From Cryptomeria japonica (lineage: Eukaryota > Streptophyta > Pinopsida > Cupressales > Cupressaceae), in assembly GCF_030272615.1 (NCBI RefSeq), contig NC_081410.1, forward strand, positions 122,140,640 through 122,204,639: a stretch of 64,000 nt of DNA, given 5' to 3'. The notes beneath the pieces were generated by a model. That model was not told where the DNA came from, did not search any database, and saw only the letters and a list, made by a program, of their open reading frames with translations. The translations under genes and the position numbers were made by a program. Below are positions 22,577-33,969 of this stretch, piece by piece (position 1 is the first letter of the stretch; the number at the start of each line of letters is the position of its first letter).

Positions 22577-23850
22577 AATGATGCACACTAAAAGGGGCAC
22601 AAGGCATAGTTCAAACATTAATATGTTAGTCACAACCAAAACCAAATGCAAATGAACCTAAGAACCTTAACATGCACATTAAGAGAGATATAAAGAAAAC
22701 AACAAGAGGCATACATAAACGAAAAAGAGAAAGAAGACCCCCTAAGATGCTCCTCAAAATGCTCATAGATACTCCTCCCTTGTTCCTTTCCTCTCCAAGT
22801 CCCACATGAGTGTAGCTCTCAACTTTTTGCACTATTCATGGATGTCTTATGAAGATTCAAGATGGTTGTGAAAATGAATACAAATGCTTATGCAAGTGTG
22901 AATGATTTACTATCAGAAAGCTCCTAATTAGTCTATAAGAATCTTAGTATAATAACAATGCAAATGTTTCTTAATGCTCTCTAAAATGACTATAAGTTTG
23001 ATGCACAAAGACTTCTCCTTTCAAAAAAGAAGAATAAGAGCTCTATTTATAGGGGAAATAGGGCAATGGATGGGCAAGATTGAGTAATTTTAACAAGGGC
23101 CAGGATTGATGGGTTTATGATCCATGTGATGGCTTTCAACCCAATCCCATGATGACAAGTGTCAACATGAGATGGCTTGAGAGAAGAGGGAAGAAGCATT
23201 AAATGTTTGAGATGACATGAAGGTTACCTTGGGAGGGTTTGGTTAGGCTTGAGTTAGTGAATAAATCTTTTATCCAATGAATAATGCCTTTATCCAATGG
23301 ATAAATTCTTGTGCAAGAGTTAGCGGAGATAACCATGGTCAAATCAATGAATGCTTGAAGATACCCATGAGTTAAATGAGGGTTGAGTTAGAAGAAAAGC
23401 CTCTAACCATGTGGGTGAGTTGAGTTAACCATTAATGGTTATGTAAGAGCCATAAATGGTTATGTAAGAGTCATAAATGGTTTAGAAGATTTTGGGGGTT
23501 AACTTGTTGAAGGATAAAAAACCTTCAATGCATTTCAAAGACTTTAGAGGCTTTGAGAAGTGACTTCTCTTTGCTTAGGAATGTGACAATAATTAGGGAG
23601 GGGGATTAGGCTAATTTGAAATGGATTAGAAGAATCTAGAAGGGGTTTAGGATGCAAGTGGGTGAGAGAAAATAGGATTTTATTTAGAAATAAAATCTAT
23701 TTATTGGTGCAACTTGCATTTGTAGGAAAATGCAAGTGGGAGGGTTTTAGAGTTTTTAAATAAATATTTATTTATTTTCAATGTGGAGAGGGGTTAATTA
23801 AACAAATATGCTTTAGTTATTTAATTAATTGTTAGAGTATGGTTTAGTGA

Positions 23851-23869
23851 ATTAATTTAAATAAATTGA
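23851..23869. repeat. LINE-2 target site duplication (left copy)
   Basis: ATTAATTTAAATAAATTGA occurs here and at 30166-30184, flanking the LINE. The empty site is visible in the left LTR near 2441-2465, about 60 bp from the LINE-1 target. Confidence 0.92.
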
Positions 23870-24328
23870 CTGCCTTACATGCTATTACAAAATGATTACA
23901 ATTATAATTGAACTAAAGTGTAGCATCTAACTATGCCAAAAGAGTCCTGAAAAAATGAAGATGGCGTTCATGCGGGTGCATGCAGGAGGCCGAGCTAGAG
24001 TTTCGCGGCCCTAGCTCGCAGGCGGTGCTGGTGTAGATTCGCGCGGGGGGGAAGTGCAGGGTGTCGGGGGAAGACGGTGGAGGAAGGGGCTGGTAGGGCT
24101 CGGTGGTGGTTGTGGGGGTGGTCGTCGGGAGGTGTGAAGGTTGCGCGGGGGTGGGGTTTCTGCTGTTGTGGCCAAGGCTATCTTGGGTGATTGGGATTTT
24201 AGGCGGGCCGTTCTTTGGTGGTGCGGGTGAGGGGAGGGGCCTTGGGTGTCGAGCCCCCATGAGGAGACCTTTGGGGTGTGGGCCCTCAGCCATTGTCCTT
24301 GTTATTTATTTTTATTTTTTGTGCCCCG
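23870..24328 (+). other. LINE-2 5' UTR (GC-rich)
   Basis: From about 23990 the sequence becomes strongly GC- and CpG-rich, with many GGTGG and GGGG runs, as in promoters inside LINE 5' UTRs. Overlapping open frames on both strands (for example 23931-24293 minus) follow from the GC bias, and I do not call them genes. Confidence 0.6.
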
Positions 24329-25755
24329 ATGGCGACTTTGGGTGGGGAAGCCTCGCAGGCGGTTCCAGCCATGGATTTCCGTGCTGCGGTGGGCTCAAAA
24401 CCCCCATTTCAAAATGTGAAGATGTTTAACAATAACCTATTCTCTTCTGATTCGGGATCTGGGAGTGCTGGTAGCTCTCGCATGGTGAAAATTAATGGTT
24501 GCCTGGAGAGGTGCAGTGAGAGGCCGAAGCTGATCATCCCTTCTGAGATAATAGCTAAAGACATTGAATACTTTTCAAATCACTCGCTATAATGCATGTT
24601 TTTGGGAATGAGGGTTTCATTGCAATTTTTGGAAAACTGGGCGCAACGGACATGGGCACCGGAAGGCAAAATGGAGATTATGCTTTTGGCAAATAACTAT
24701 TTCATGGTTGCGTTCAATTGTATGGAGGATCGCAATAGGGTCTTTGAAGGAGGTCCATATTTTCACAACCAGGTGGGATTATTCATCAAACCTTGGCATG
24801 CGGGGTTTAATCCTAAGAGGAGCTCCCAAATAGGGTTCCGGTGTGGGTTCGGTTACCACGTCTTCCAGTGGAATGTTGTCGGGAGGATGTGCTATGGATG
24901 CTCGTTGCTCTGCTTGGGAGGCCAGTGGGATCCTCATTGCAAACTCTAGGGAGAAAGGTAATGACCTTTGCACGTATCTGTGTTGAAATAGATCTTAGTA
25001 AACCCTTTCCAGATGCTATAGATATGTGTGCAGGCTCTTATTCATGGGTTCAACAGCTAGATTACGAGACTTTACCATTTCGTTGTCGTCTGTGTCATGA
25101 GTATGGTCATTTATAGCGTAAGTGTCCTAGATACAAACCGGTAGTGCGACAACCTCAGCAGTCAAAACCGAGCCTTGATAGGGTTGAGAAAGGGAAAGTT
25201 GCCATGTCGAGTGTGGTAGAGGGTGCTGATGGTTTTGTCTCAATTAAGACAAAGAACAGGAACAAAGGACAAAAGAGACCCTTACAGGAGAGACGTGAGG
25301 AGAATAACTTTAACAGATTTGAGGCCTTGGATAACCTGAGCCATCAGGAAGTTAATTCGGGGTTAACCCCTCTAGATCAGGGTGCATCAGGAGGGGTGTT
25401 GGAAAGTGTAATGGAGGAATCTTCCCAGGCCCTACTAGTGGTTGGAAGCCAGCATATGGAGATGGACCAGATAGTAGGGCTTCAATTGGGCCTGGCTCCT
25501 GGTATTGAGGTGAACCTGGCTGAGGGGGAGGGTTCTCCGATAGCTTTGAAATTGGAAGCGGTTGGGGCTAAAAGTAATAAGTCAGTCATTCACCTGGGTC
25601 TACATCAGAGGGATATTAAGAAAAGTGCTTCAGAGAAGAGCTCAAAGGTTGGCAGAAAGAAGGATTTGGATAAGATCAAATTGATGGGGGAGAATTTGGT
25701 TGACTCAGGGTCAGTGAAGACTTTGGATTCACACTTTTCCAACCCTCCTAAATGA
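24329..25755 (+). pseudogene. LINE-2 ORF1 (DUF4283 plus CCHC knuckle), broken
   Basis: Probably the element's RNA-binding protein. ATG at 24329 opens MATLGGEASQAVPAMDF. The DUF4283 region follows (WAPEGKMEIMLLANNYF, NRVFEGGPYFHNQ, then PVWVRLPRLPVEC and FARICVEIDLSKPFPD). A CCHC zinc knuckle, CRLCHEYGHL-stop-RKC, ends near 25130. A basic, Ser/Glu-rich tail runs to the TGA at 25753-25755. Lesions are TAA at 24590-24592, a frameshift near 24830 and TAG at 25114-25116 inside the knuckle. The stop overlaps the ORF2 start as ATGA, exactly as in LINE-1. Confidence 0.88.
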
Positions 25756-28700
25756 TTGTGCTTTCATGGAATGTAAGGGGCTTGAACAACGGCCCTAGAC
25801 AAAAAGTTGTTCGGGATTTGATTAGGAATCATTCACCTGATGTCCTTTTCTTGCAAGAAACTAAACTTTCAGTGGAGAGTATGATGGGTCTCGTGCCAAA
25901 GCTATGGGGGCGAGGTGAGTGTCAGTGTGTTGGGGCAGCTGGTTCCTCAGGAGGGGTGGTCTGTCTTTGGAACCCTTTAAGGGTCCGCCCTGTCTGGTGG
26001 GTTGCCTCCAGATCCTCATTATCCGGGGTGTTATCTAGTCTTGAGACTGGGGAATTCATCTTGTTTTCGAATATCTATGCTCCCACTGATTTTCAAGGTA
26101 AGCAAAGATTATGGTCTCATGTTTCAGGTATGCGAAGGTTGGCCCCTTTTCATCCTTGGATTATGGCAAAAGACTTCAATGCCATCCTAGATTTGAGTGA
26201 AAAGAAGGGGGGTGTTATGCAGTTGGAACCTTCTTCTTTCCTTTTCCAGGATAGTATATCCTTTCTACAACTGATTGACATCAAGCCTAGCAATGGTTTG
26301 TTCACTTGGAACAACAGGAGGGTGGGAGAGAATTGGATTGCTGAACGATTGGATCATTTTCTGGTTTCCTGTTTTTGGATCGGCGAGGGGTGGTCCACAA
26401 GTTATGAGATTCTTGACTGGAGAGGGTCGGATCACTGGCCCATCAAGCTGGTTTTGTCTTTGGCTCGAGTAGCCCATTCGCCTTCATCTAAATTCCAACT
26501 TATGTAGCTTCGGGACACTTCTTTGCAGGTTCTTGTTGCGGACTGGTGGAGGAAAGAGAGGCTGGCCTTTGGCACTGCCATGTACTCTTTTGCCAAGCAG
26601 CTGCAATTTGTTAAGTTTAAGCTTAAATAGTGGAACCGTCAAGGTTTCGAGAACATTTTTCAAGAGAAGAAAGCTGCTCAAATTGCACTGAATGAGATCA
26701 CCAGTGAAATTAGGGAGCATGGGTTGTCTGAGGAACTGCTTAGAGAGGAAGACAGGGCTATCAAGATGGTAGAGGAATGGGAGCTTCAGGAAGAAATATA
26801 TTGGAAGCAAAGAGCTCGTATTGACTGGCTGAAAGAGGGGGACAAGAACACTGCTTTCTTCTTCAACTCAGTGAAAGCAAGAAGACACGGAAATTTCATT
26901 CCTAGTCTGGTTAATGACAGAGGTGAGCAGTGCTTATCCTTGCAGGAGATGTCTAGGGAGTCTCCCTAGTTTTTTCAGTCCCTCTTTAGGGAGGACTCTC
27001 AGGGGGAAACAGTGGAGGAGAATCTGGTTCTGGATTGCATCCCTTCTCTTGTCTCGAGGGAGATGAATGAGCAACTTTTGTGTCCTATTTTTCTGGAAGA
27101 ACTTGAGAGGATTGTCTTCCACATGAGGAAAGGAAAGGCTCCTAGACCGGATGGGTTCTCGATTGAATTCTTTCAAGAGTTCTGGGATATAATTAAGCTG
27201 GATTTATTGGAAGTAGTCCGGGAGTCCCAGAGGAATAAACAGATGCTTAGGGCATTGAATGCAACCTTCATTGCTCTAATCCCCAAGTGTGCAGGGGTCG
27301 ACTGGTTAGGCCAGTTTCGCCCGATCTCCCTCTGCAATGTGATTTATAAGATCATCTCTAAGCTGATAGTGGATAGATTGAAGAAGTGCTTGGGGAATGT
27401 TATTTTTGAGGAGCAGAGTGGGTTTGTGGAAGGGTGCCAAATTCTGGATGGGGTGGTCATTGCTACGGAGACCATTCATTCTATGGCAACCTCTAAGGAA
27501 AAAGCTATGTTTATCAAGCTGGATATGGCTAAGGCGTACGATAGAATTCAGTGGTATTTCCTTTAGAAGATCCTCAGGGCTTTTGGTTTTGCAGACGAGT
27601 GGATCCAGTGGCTTATGAGTTGTGTTACGTCCACCTCTTCCTCTGTGCTTATCAATGGATACCATACTGAGTTGTTCGGTGCTTCTAGGGATCTCCGCCA
27701 GGGAGATCCCCTCTCCCCTTATTTATTCATTCTTCTTGCTGAGGGTCTAGGGACGCTGATTAAGCATAATGTGGACCAGGTTTCTATTCAGGGTTGGAGA
27801 TGGGGTAATGACTTGTAGCCATAGTCTCACTTGCAGTTTGTGGATGATACAACTCTTATGGGGCTAGCTTGGATCAACGAAGCTACGAATCTGCGTAAGG
27901 TCTTAGATGTTTATCTTGCAGCATCTGGCCAGATGATCAATGAGGATAAATCTTCTATCCTCTTTTTCAACACTCCTGAGTCTATTCAGAGGAGGATTGC
28001 TCTTATCTTGAGATTCCAAGTTGGCTCCCTGCCCTTGACGTATTTGGGTATCCCTATTTCTCCTGGCAACCCCCCTGGGGAGTCGTGGCAGAGGATCTTG
28101 GATAAATTCCGCTCCAAGGTTGAACACTAGACTCATAGATGGTTGTCCTTTGCGGGGAGGGTTCTACTGATTCAGCCGGTTGTTTAGGCTCTTTCGATCT
28201 ATCGATGTATGCTTCAGGTAGCTCCTAAGTGGTTCTTGAAGGGTTGGGACTCTCCGGCTAGGAAATTCTTATGGGCAGGTAATCTCACCTCTTCCAAATG
28301 GAGTCTGGTCAATTGGGACCTGGTATGTAGCCCAAAGGAGTCCGGGGGGCTTGGGTTAAGGCAGTATATTCTTTTTGGGGAAGCACTTGCAGCTAAATTG
28401 TACTGGAGGTGGTGTGTTGAGCAGGACCGAGGTTGGGCCAGGATTTTGGCCAACAAATATATGCAGAGGATCCTGATGGAGGAAATCCCTAGATATCCGC
28501 TTGAAGGAAAGGGCTCATCGATCTGGTACACTCTCAAGAGGGGGGCTTCTCTCATTAAGGTAGGGCTTTTTTGGATTTGCAGAAGGGGGGAAGAGGTTCT
28601 TTTCTGGAATGATTCTTGGGATGGATACCCTCCCATCCTTGATCAGTTTCCTAACCTTGGAAACCTGGGCCAGAGGTTCTTGGAAGCTGGGTGGTCAAGG

Positions 28701-30056
28701 GTGAGTGACTTTAAGGCTGTCTATAGGTGCAGTTGGTTGGATTTGGAGAGGTGGAAGACTCCTAATGAATGGCTGGTTGTTGGGATGGAGGAAGAGTGTG
28801 CAGAGTTGCAAGGCATTTTAGCGAATAGACACTGTAGCTCCCTTAAGGGTAGGGATGGGCTTGCTTGGTCTCCAAATCTTAAGGGCGTCTTTTCTGTGGC
28901 TAATGGTTACTGGGAATTGTTGAGTCAAAGACTTGAGGGAGTAGAAGTAAACTGGTGGAAACAGGTGTGGAATAATGCTTCTTGGCCGAAGTGTAATTGC
29001 TTTGCTTGGACTTTGGCTTGGAATAGATGTCTAACTTGGGACAATATCTGCAAGCAGGGATTCTTGGGGCCTTCTATTTGTGTTTTGTGTGGTAATGGAG
29101 AGGAAGACTCCTCACACCTGTTCTTCGGATGCCCCTTCTCAATGCTTATCTAGCACTATTGGTGGGGGGTGTGGAAGCATCCTTGTGTCCATGCAGATTC
29201 TCTAGTGGAGTTTTGGAGCAGTTTGGGCAGACCTCCTATTCCATTCTCCTTCCTCCAGACGGTCTGGTATATTGGGCCCATCTTCATTCTGTGGCAGATC
29301 TGGCTCGAAAGGAATAGGAGGATCTTTCGGGAGGCCAAACTATTTTTTCAACAAGTTTGGAATAGGATCACTGCTATGATTTGGGAGACAGTGGAAGCTA
29401 AATATGAGGTGAATTTCCCATTGGGTAGAGATGAGGCGGATATTGTGAGTAGGCTTGGCTTGCAGGAGTTGTCTCCTGCCTCTGCTTGTGTCAGGAAAGG
29501 TAGACGAGCTATGAAGAAGGTGCAAAGGGTTGGAAGGTGGATACCCCCTCAGGATGAGTATATCAAGATCAACATTGATGGCTCATCTAGGGGTAACCCA
29601 AGCCCTGCTAGAATAGGGGGTGTTGGCAGGAATAGCAGGGGGGAGGTTGTTTTCTTCTTTTCGGTGCATAAAGGGTGTCAGTCTAATAATTTTATGGAGG
29701 GTTTTGTGATTATTTATGCACTTGAGCGGGCTTTGGTGTGGGGTTTTAGGAAGGTGATTTGTGAATCAGATTCACAAATTGTTGTTAACTTGTTGTCTGA
29801 TCAGAAGGTGAGTGGGATTCAGTGGCAGTTGGCAGGAATTGTTCAGCAGATTCTCCAAATTAGCTCTTTAATAGAGCAGGTGTCCTTCATCCATATTCCT
29901 CGCGAATGGAATGGAGTGGCTGACTGTTTGGCCAAGTGGGCATCAGAACATGATAGTGAGTGGAAAGTGGAAGGCTGGGAGCATCTCTCTGGGGATTACT
30001 GTCAAGAATTGCAGAAGATTCTCACTGAAAACATGGATGGCTTTGAAGCTGGTTGA
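25752..30056 (+). pseudogene. LINE-2 ORF2: endonuclease, reverse transcriptase, RNase H with nine TAG codons
   Basis: A single frame of 1,435 codons from ATG 25752 to TGA 30054-30056. I found no frameshift. Endonuclease motifs are LSWNVRGLN, FLQETKL, AKDFNAI (the usual Gly before Asp changed to Lys) and SDHWPIK. RT motifs are APRPDGFS, FRPISLCNVIYK, SGFVEGCQ, LRQGDPLSPYLF and the catalytic FVDD box. A zinc finger region (CVLCGNGEEDSSHLFFGC) and an RNase H (NIDGSSRGNPSPA, CESDSQIV, IPREWNGVADCLAKW) follow. In-frame stops are all TAG, at 26505, 26628, 26967, 27564, 27816, 27822, 28128, 28185 and 29151. Where the ancestral residue can be guessed it is Trp (TGG) or Gln (CAG). Confidence 0.93.
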
Positions 30057-30165
30057 CCTGTGGCTAGGTTGGTAGTTCTTCTTTGGGGCCTCGAGGCTCT
30101 GATTCTTTTTTGTAATGCTTGTTTCTGATTCTCAATAAAGTTTTTACCCTTTTAGTGAAAAAAAA

Positions 30166-30184
30166 ATTAATTTAAATAAATTGA
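30166..30184. repeat. LINE-2 target site duplication (right copy)
   Basis: Second copy, directly after the A-rich tail. Gypsy LTR sequence resumes at 30185. Confidence 0.92.
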
Positions 30185-30325
30185 ATAATTTATTTAATTA
30201 ATAGAAGAAGAGGTTTAAGATGAATTAATTAAATATCAATTTAATTAATTATTGACTGATGGTTAAATAATAAAATAAATACCAAATATTTATTTAATTT
30301 AAGTGAACAAATTTATGTGTCTACA

Positions 30326-30330
30326 TGTAT
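30326..30330. repeat. Target site duplication TGTAT, right copy (gypsy)
   Basis: Partner of the copy at 1189-1193. Both flanks are AT-alternating sequence, so a chance match is possible, but its position exactly outside both TG and CA termini makes a true duplication likely. Confidence 0.8.
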
Positions 30331-31084
30331 ATATACATATAAGTATATATACATATACCCCAAATACATATATGTATGTACACTTAAATATAAAGACAAG
30401 TTTGTAATTATGTATGCACATACATGTATGTAAATAAGTTTGTGTATGTACACATGTTCATATATGTATATGTGCGTGTGTGTATAACATATATGTATAT
30501 TATATTTTGTATATGCATATGTATTATGTATATTGATTTGGGGCAGCCAACTCAACTGTCTACCTAGCCAGCGGTCAAAGGTGGTAGCCATGTGGACCCC
30601 CAAATGTAGGGTGTGCACGTTTTGGCTCCTCTCCCCTATAGGAGACAACCAAGTAAATGTGTTCGCATGGGAATTAATTGTGTACACATGAGAATTACGA
30701 AGGGACAATATTAGTTGCTTCATAAATGACAGACATTGAGTGAGGGAATAATAATCCCATAAATCATAACAAATACAAAGTCCTTTTGTAAATTACAATG
30801 CATATGACGATTAATTCCATGTGGTAATGGGATGAGGTGGTGTTTGGAAAATCAAAATGGGAAGTGCGCATTGAGTCGAAGAGATATGTTATATTTTGGT
30901 CACCACCATTTAACGAAAGCATTTAAGTCACCATTAAATTTAGAAGTCGGTAGAGTTTAAAGGGGTGAAGAAGGCATTTTATGGATAGTTTTGGTAGGTT
31001 TCTTTTTCTCTATAGTGGACGGGTGGTTATTGGGAAGTTGCAGGAAAAATGGAAGCCACGTTCACCCTTTACATAGTGAAGTAG
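30331..31084. other. AT-rich flank right of the gypsy element
   Basis: Begins with TATATACATA-type simple repeats (30331-30540), then unique sequence. A phrase near 30617-30645 (GTTTTGGCTCCTCTCCCCTA) recurs with changes at about 32756-32776, so the two may be parts of one old repeat. No gene is seen. Confidence 0.5.
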
Positions 31085-31573
31085 CGGCTGGCTTTTCTTG
31101 GCAACATATCTGATAAAAGGTTTGAATCCATATTCAAGTACCATGAGGATAAATTTTTGACTGCTTCGAAGATGTTCCTTGGGGATTGCTTCATGCAAAC
31201 ATGTCACAAGTATCGCACAAATGTGGATATCGTAGCATGGGGGCTGCAGATTGGGAAGAGGCCGGATAAGGTAGAGTGGCTGATGAAGGCATGCGTGGGG
31301 GAGGAATGGCTTGATGGCCTCCATGGTTTTCTCCTCACAACAATCCTAGGTATTGGTTTTGATCTTCTAAATGGGGCCAACTATGGTGGATTTAGTACCA
31401 TCTTTCCCTTTATTAGATGCAGAATTGGGGAGGACCGAGAGACAAGAAGGGCGGAAGCGGATGTGAGATGGATATTGTTGGAACAATTACTATGTGAGAA
31501 CGAGTTTGGCCCTGATGGGCATGGAACAGAGGTAGAGAGAGGTCCAGGTGGGAAAGATTGTGAAGAGCAGTGA
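31085..31573 (+). pseudogene. Unrecognised protein-like fragment
   Basis: A plus-strand frame reads FLGNISDKRFESIFKYHEDK from about 31095 and stays open to TGA at 31571-31573. It has balanced composition (MFLGDCFMQTCHKYRTNVDI, KACVGEEWLDGLHGF, DLLNGANYGGFSTIF, a basic/acidic tail). There is no ATG at the start of the conserved-looking part, and a stop lies just upstream near 31080. It looks more like coding sequence than the surroundings, but I do not recognise the family. It may be a transposon-derived exon. Confidence 0.3.
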
Positions 31574-33368
31574 CCACCCTAGCCAAAATAAAGTTTGCGA
31601 GACTTCTGGGTGAATGGTCTCGAAGAATTGAAGGTGTGCGGGCGTATGACGATGGTTTTTTCCACATTTTCTTGATAAGATTTGTAATAGTATATTTTTT
31701 AAACATAAACATAACAATTTATTTGAACAAAGTCGACTGCGAAAGTGAATGGACAAAATGATTTTTCATTCAAGGGTCAGTAAAGAAGGATTGTGAACAT
31801 GTAGGTCAGTAAGAAGATTAATACTCAGAAAACACTTCGGGTCTGCTTACTCCTTTGTCTTGTTGGTCCTCTTCGATGTGTTGTGCCTTTTTGGTCAAGA
31901 TCCTTTGCTTGGTGTGTTTGTTTTCTCGTCTTCAATGCTTGTTGTGTCTTTCCCTTGTTGCAATGCTTCTTGTGTCTTTCTTTATGACTGCAATGAGATG
32001 AGACCTTGTCTTTTTTATACAAACATGTTGTGGTGCCATCTTTAATGTCTATATTGTTTCGAATTTGAAATTTGAATCTCCATTAAATTTGTAGAGGCAA
32101 TTCATTTAAGCCCGACTTGATTGATTTTGTATGGATTATGCTGGCCTTAAACATTTCTTGTCGTGGATGCAGGTGGGAGTGGTTGTGACATGACCAATAT
32201 GCACACGATGAAGTGACCACAACATGATTGTTCGAGCTAGACAGATGGCACGAAGGGTTGGCAACTGTGTTAATGTTGTCACGTTTCATTGTGCACACAT
32301 GGACCTAAACGTCTATTTAGGTGCTATTTGATGGACCATTTTGGGGTCCATGTGTGCACGAGTGGAAATATGAGGATATTGTTTTTGTTCATTTAGTCGG
32401 TGTTGGGGTCTGTAAATGTGACATATTTTCTATGGTTATGCTTTTATAAAGACACTTAATTTTTGATAATTCAACCCACTTTTTGGCACGTTGGATTGTG
32501 CATGTGGGCAGTCGAGGTCATGTTATTAACAGTCCAACTTGTTTGACCGATTACAATACTCTCTATGTGTTTTATATTTAACTAGTAATGGAAACACTTT
32601 GTTACTAAAATGTGTTGCGTTTTTAGTGGGAAGTTTATTGATTTGAATATTTGTATATTTTGAGGATGGTTATGACATGTTTCAGCAAGTTAGGCGCTCA
32701 ACCATGGGCCCTAGATAGCGCACAAACTATATCACATTCCGGACCTCGTGCATGTTCTGGCTCCTCTCCCCTAAAATTAAATTGAGAGGTCACTTGATAG
32801 TTGAACACATTAACAAATGTCATAATTTAATTGCTTTCGTAATTTATTATAAATGTACATATAATACATTAATATAATATTTAAAACTGAAAAATACAAC
32901 AAAATGCCCAAAAGATACAAGTTCAAGTTACAAAATTATGTCAAAGTCAAAGAAAATATTTTGTTGCCCTTAATCAACATCTATCCACATTGCATCAAGA
33001 GTTGGCTATGAGTCTTTGTCACTATGAGGGGTTGCCTTGTCCAATGGAACCCCAAACAATACCTCTTTTGCCTCCTCATCAACTTAGGTGACATGTTCGA
33101 TGTTAACATCCTACTATAAAGCTAGAGTTTGTCAATGCTTCAAGTTTAACGTTATTGAAGTTGCAAACCACTACGCGTGGACACCAACTTCTCCACTTGT
33201 TTAGAGAAGCACATTCCTTTTAATTGAGTCGATGAGGTATGTGGACCAATGCCTTATTGTTGTAACGGAATTGACAACATGGTATCCTTGACATATCATG
33301 TTTACCATACAATATGGTCGATTTCTAATGTAGCTCTATCTTTATCTCTAGTTTGTTGAATATAGGAC
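31574..33368. other. No recognisable feature
   Basis: Unique or anciently repeated AT-rich sequence. Short frames on both strands lack domains, and no terminal repeats could be paired with confidence. Confidence 0.5.
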
Positions 33369-33582
33369 ATTAAAGATTAGTACAGGCAAGCCATTGCGAG
33401 TTAAGTTTAGCCAACTCCTCACTAAATGCATTTTTTGACAAAAAGAATAGTAAAGGCAATTTATTGTGAGCAAAATATGGCCAACTCCCCAAATAGCCAA
33501 CTCCTCACTAAATGCATTTGTTTGAATAAATGAATAGTAAAAGCAAGCCATTGTGAGAAAAGTATGGCCAACTCCTCAAATA
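33369..33582. repeat. Short tandem repeat, ~80-90 bp period, about 2.5 copies
   Basis: The phrases CAACTCCTCACTAAATGCAT, GAATAGTAAA and GCCATTGYGAG followed by TATGGCCAACTCC recur in order, with substitutions and small indels. Confidence 0.75.
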
Positions 33583-33969
33583 CATCTTTCAAAGAGCCTT
33601 CATTAACCCTTATTTAACTCTTTATCAACTTAAGGAGGTGTCCTCTTAACCTTTTGTGCATGCCATTTGAAATTTAGATCAAAGACTATCATATGAAAAG
33701 GAGTGATCATAACATTTAATATGTTGCTCATGTAATCCCAAATTAGGATCACTATTGCATATAGCTTGCTTCATCTACTAAGGCATGTTAAATATATCAT
33801 AAATATCTTAAAGATGAGAGAGTACATATTAGCATATCTAATGACATCTACAACATATGAGATGGAGCAAACAAATTTTCAAACAACTTAAAAAAAATAC
33901 AACTCAAAGTCAAATGACAATTTAAAAATTTAGAAATGAAAAAATAATAATTTACTAATAAACTCAATA

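Larger units (their letters stand above)
23870..30165 (+). mobile_element. LINE-2: full-length plant L1 retrotransposon with RNase H, amber-riddled
   Basis: A 6.3 kb non-LTR element in the right gypsy LTR, flanked by a 19-20-bp direct repeat (ATTAATTTAAATAAATTGA) at 23851-23869 and 30166-30184. It has the same architecture as LINE-1 but clearly diverged protein sequence and much higher GC content. It ends AATAAAGTTTTTACCC...GTG plus an A run. The first ~80 bases are AT-rich and unlike the GC-rich 5' UTR that follows, perhaps a template-switch addition at integration. Confidence 0.92.
1194..30325 (-). mobile_element. Ty3/gypsy LTR retrotransposon, Tat-type, with nested LINEs
   Basis: The element is bounded by TG...CA ends and a 5-bp direct repeat TGTAT at 1189-1193 and 30326-30330. 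Coding is on the minus strand, so the right LTR is the 5' LTR. Minus-strand order is LTR, primer site, leader, gag, protease, RT, RNase H, archaeal-type RNase H, integrase, polypurine tract, LTR. The second RNase H after the RT/RNase H is a hallmark of the Tat lineage (including Ogre). Removing the two LINEs leaves about 15 kb, with LTRs of about 1.4 kb and a 12.1 kb internal region. In the first ~264 bp of the LTRs I counted 17 differences, mostly transitions (about 6%). The copy is dead: gag and pol contain many stops and frameshifts, and two integrase catalytic residues are changed. Confidence 0.9.
22579..30325 (-). repeat. 5' LTR of the gypsy element, split by LINE-2
   Basis: LTR sequence is 22579-23869 and 30185-30325 (about 1,430 bp). 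It is interrupted by LINE-2 and its target duplication. It aligns along its length with the left LTR, including the final ...AAATTTATGTGTCTACA against ...CAAATCTATGTGTCTACA. The frame at 22626-22832 is the counterpart of the one at 1241-1447. Confidence 0.88.

Noticed and set aside
23931-24293. 120-codon antisense ORF in the LINE-2 5' UTR, like an ORF0
   Set aside because: Pro/Ser/Thr-rich and lying in a GC-biased stretch open in several frames. It has no counterpart in LINE-1.
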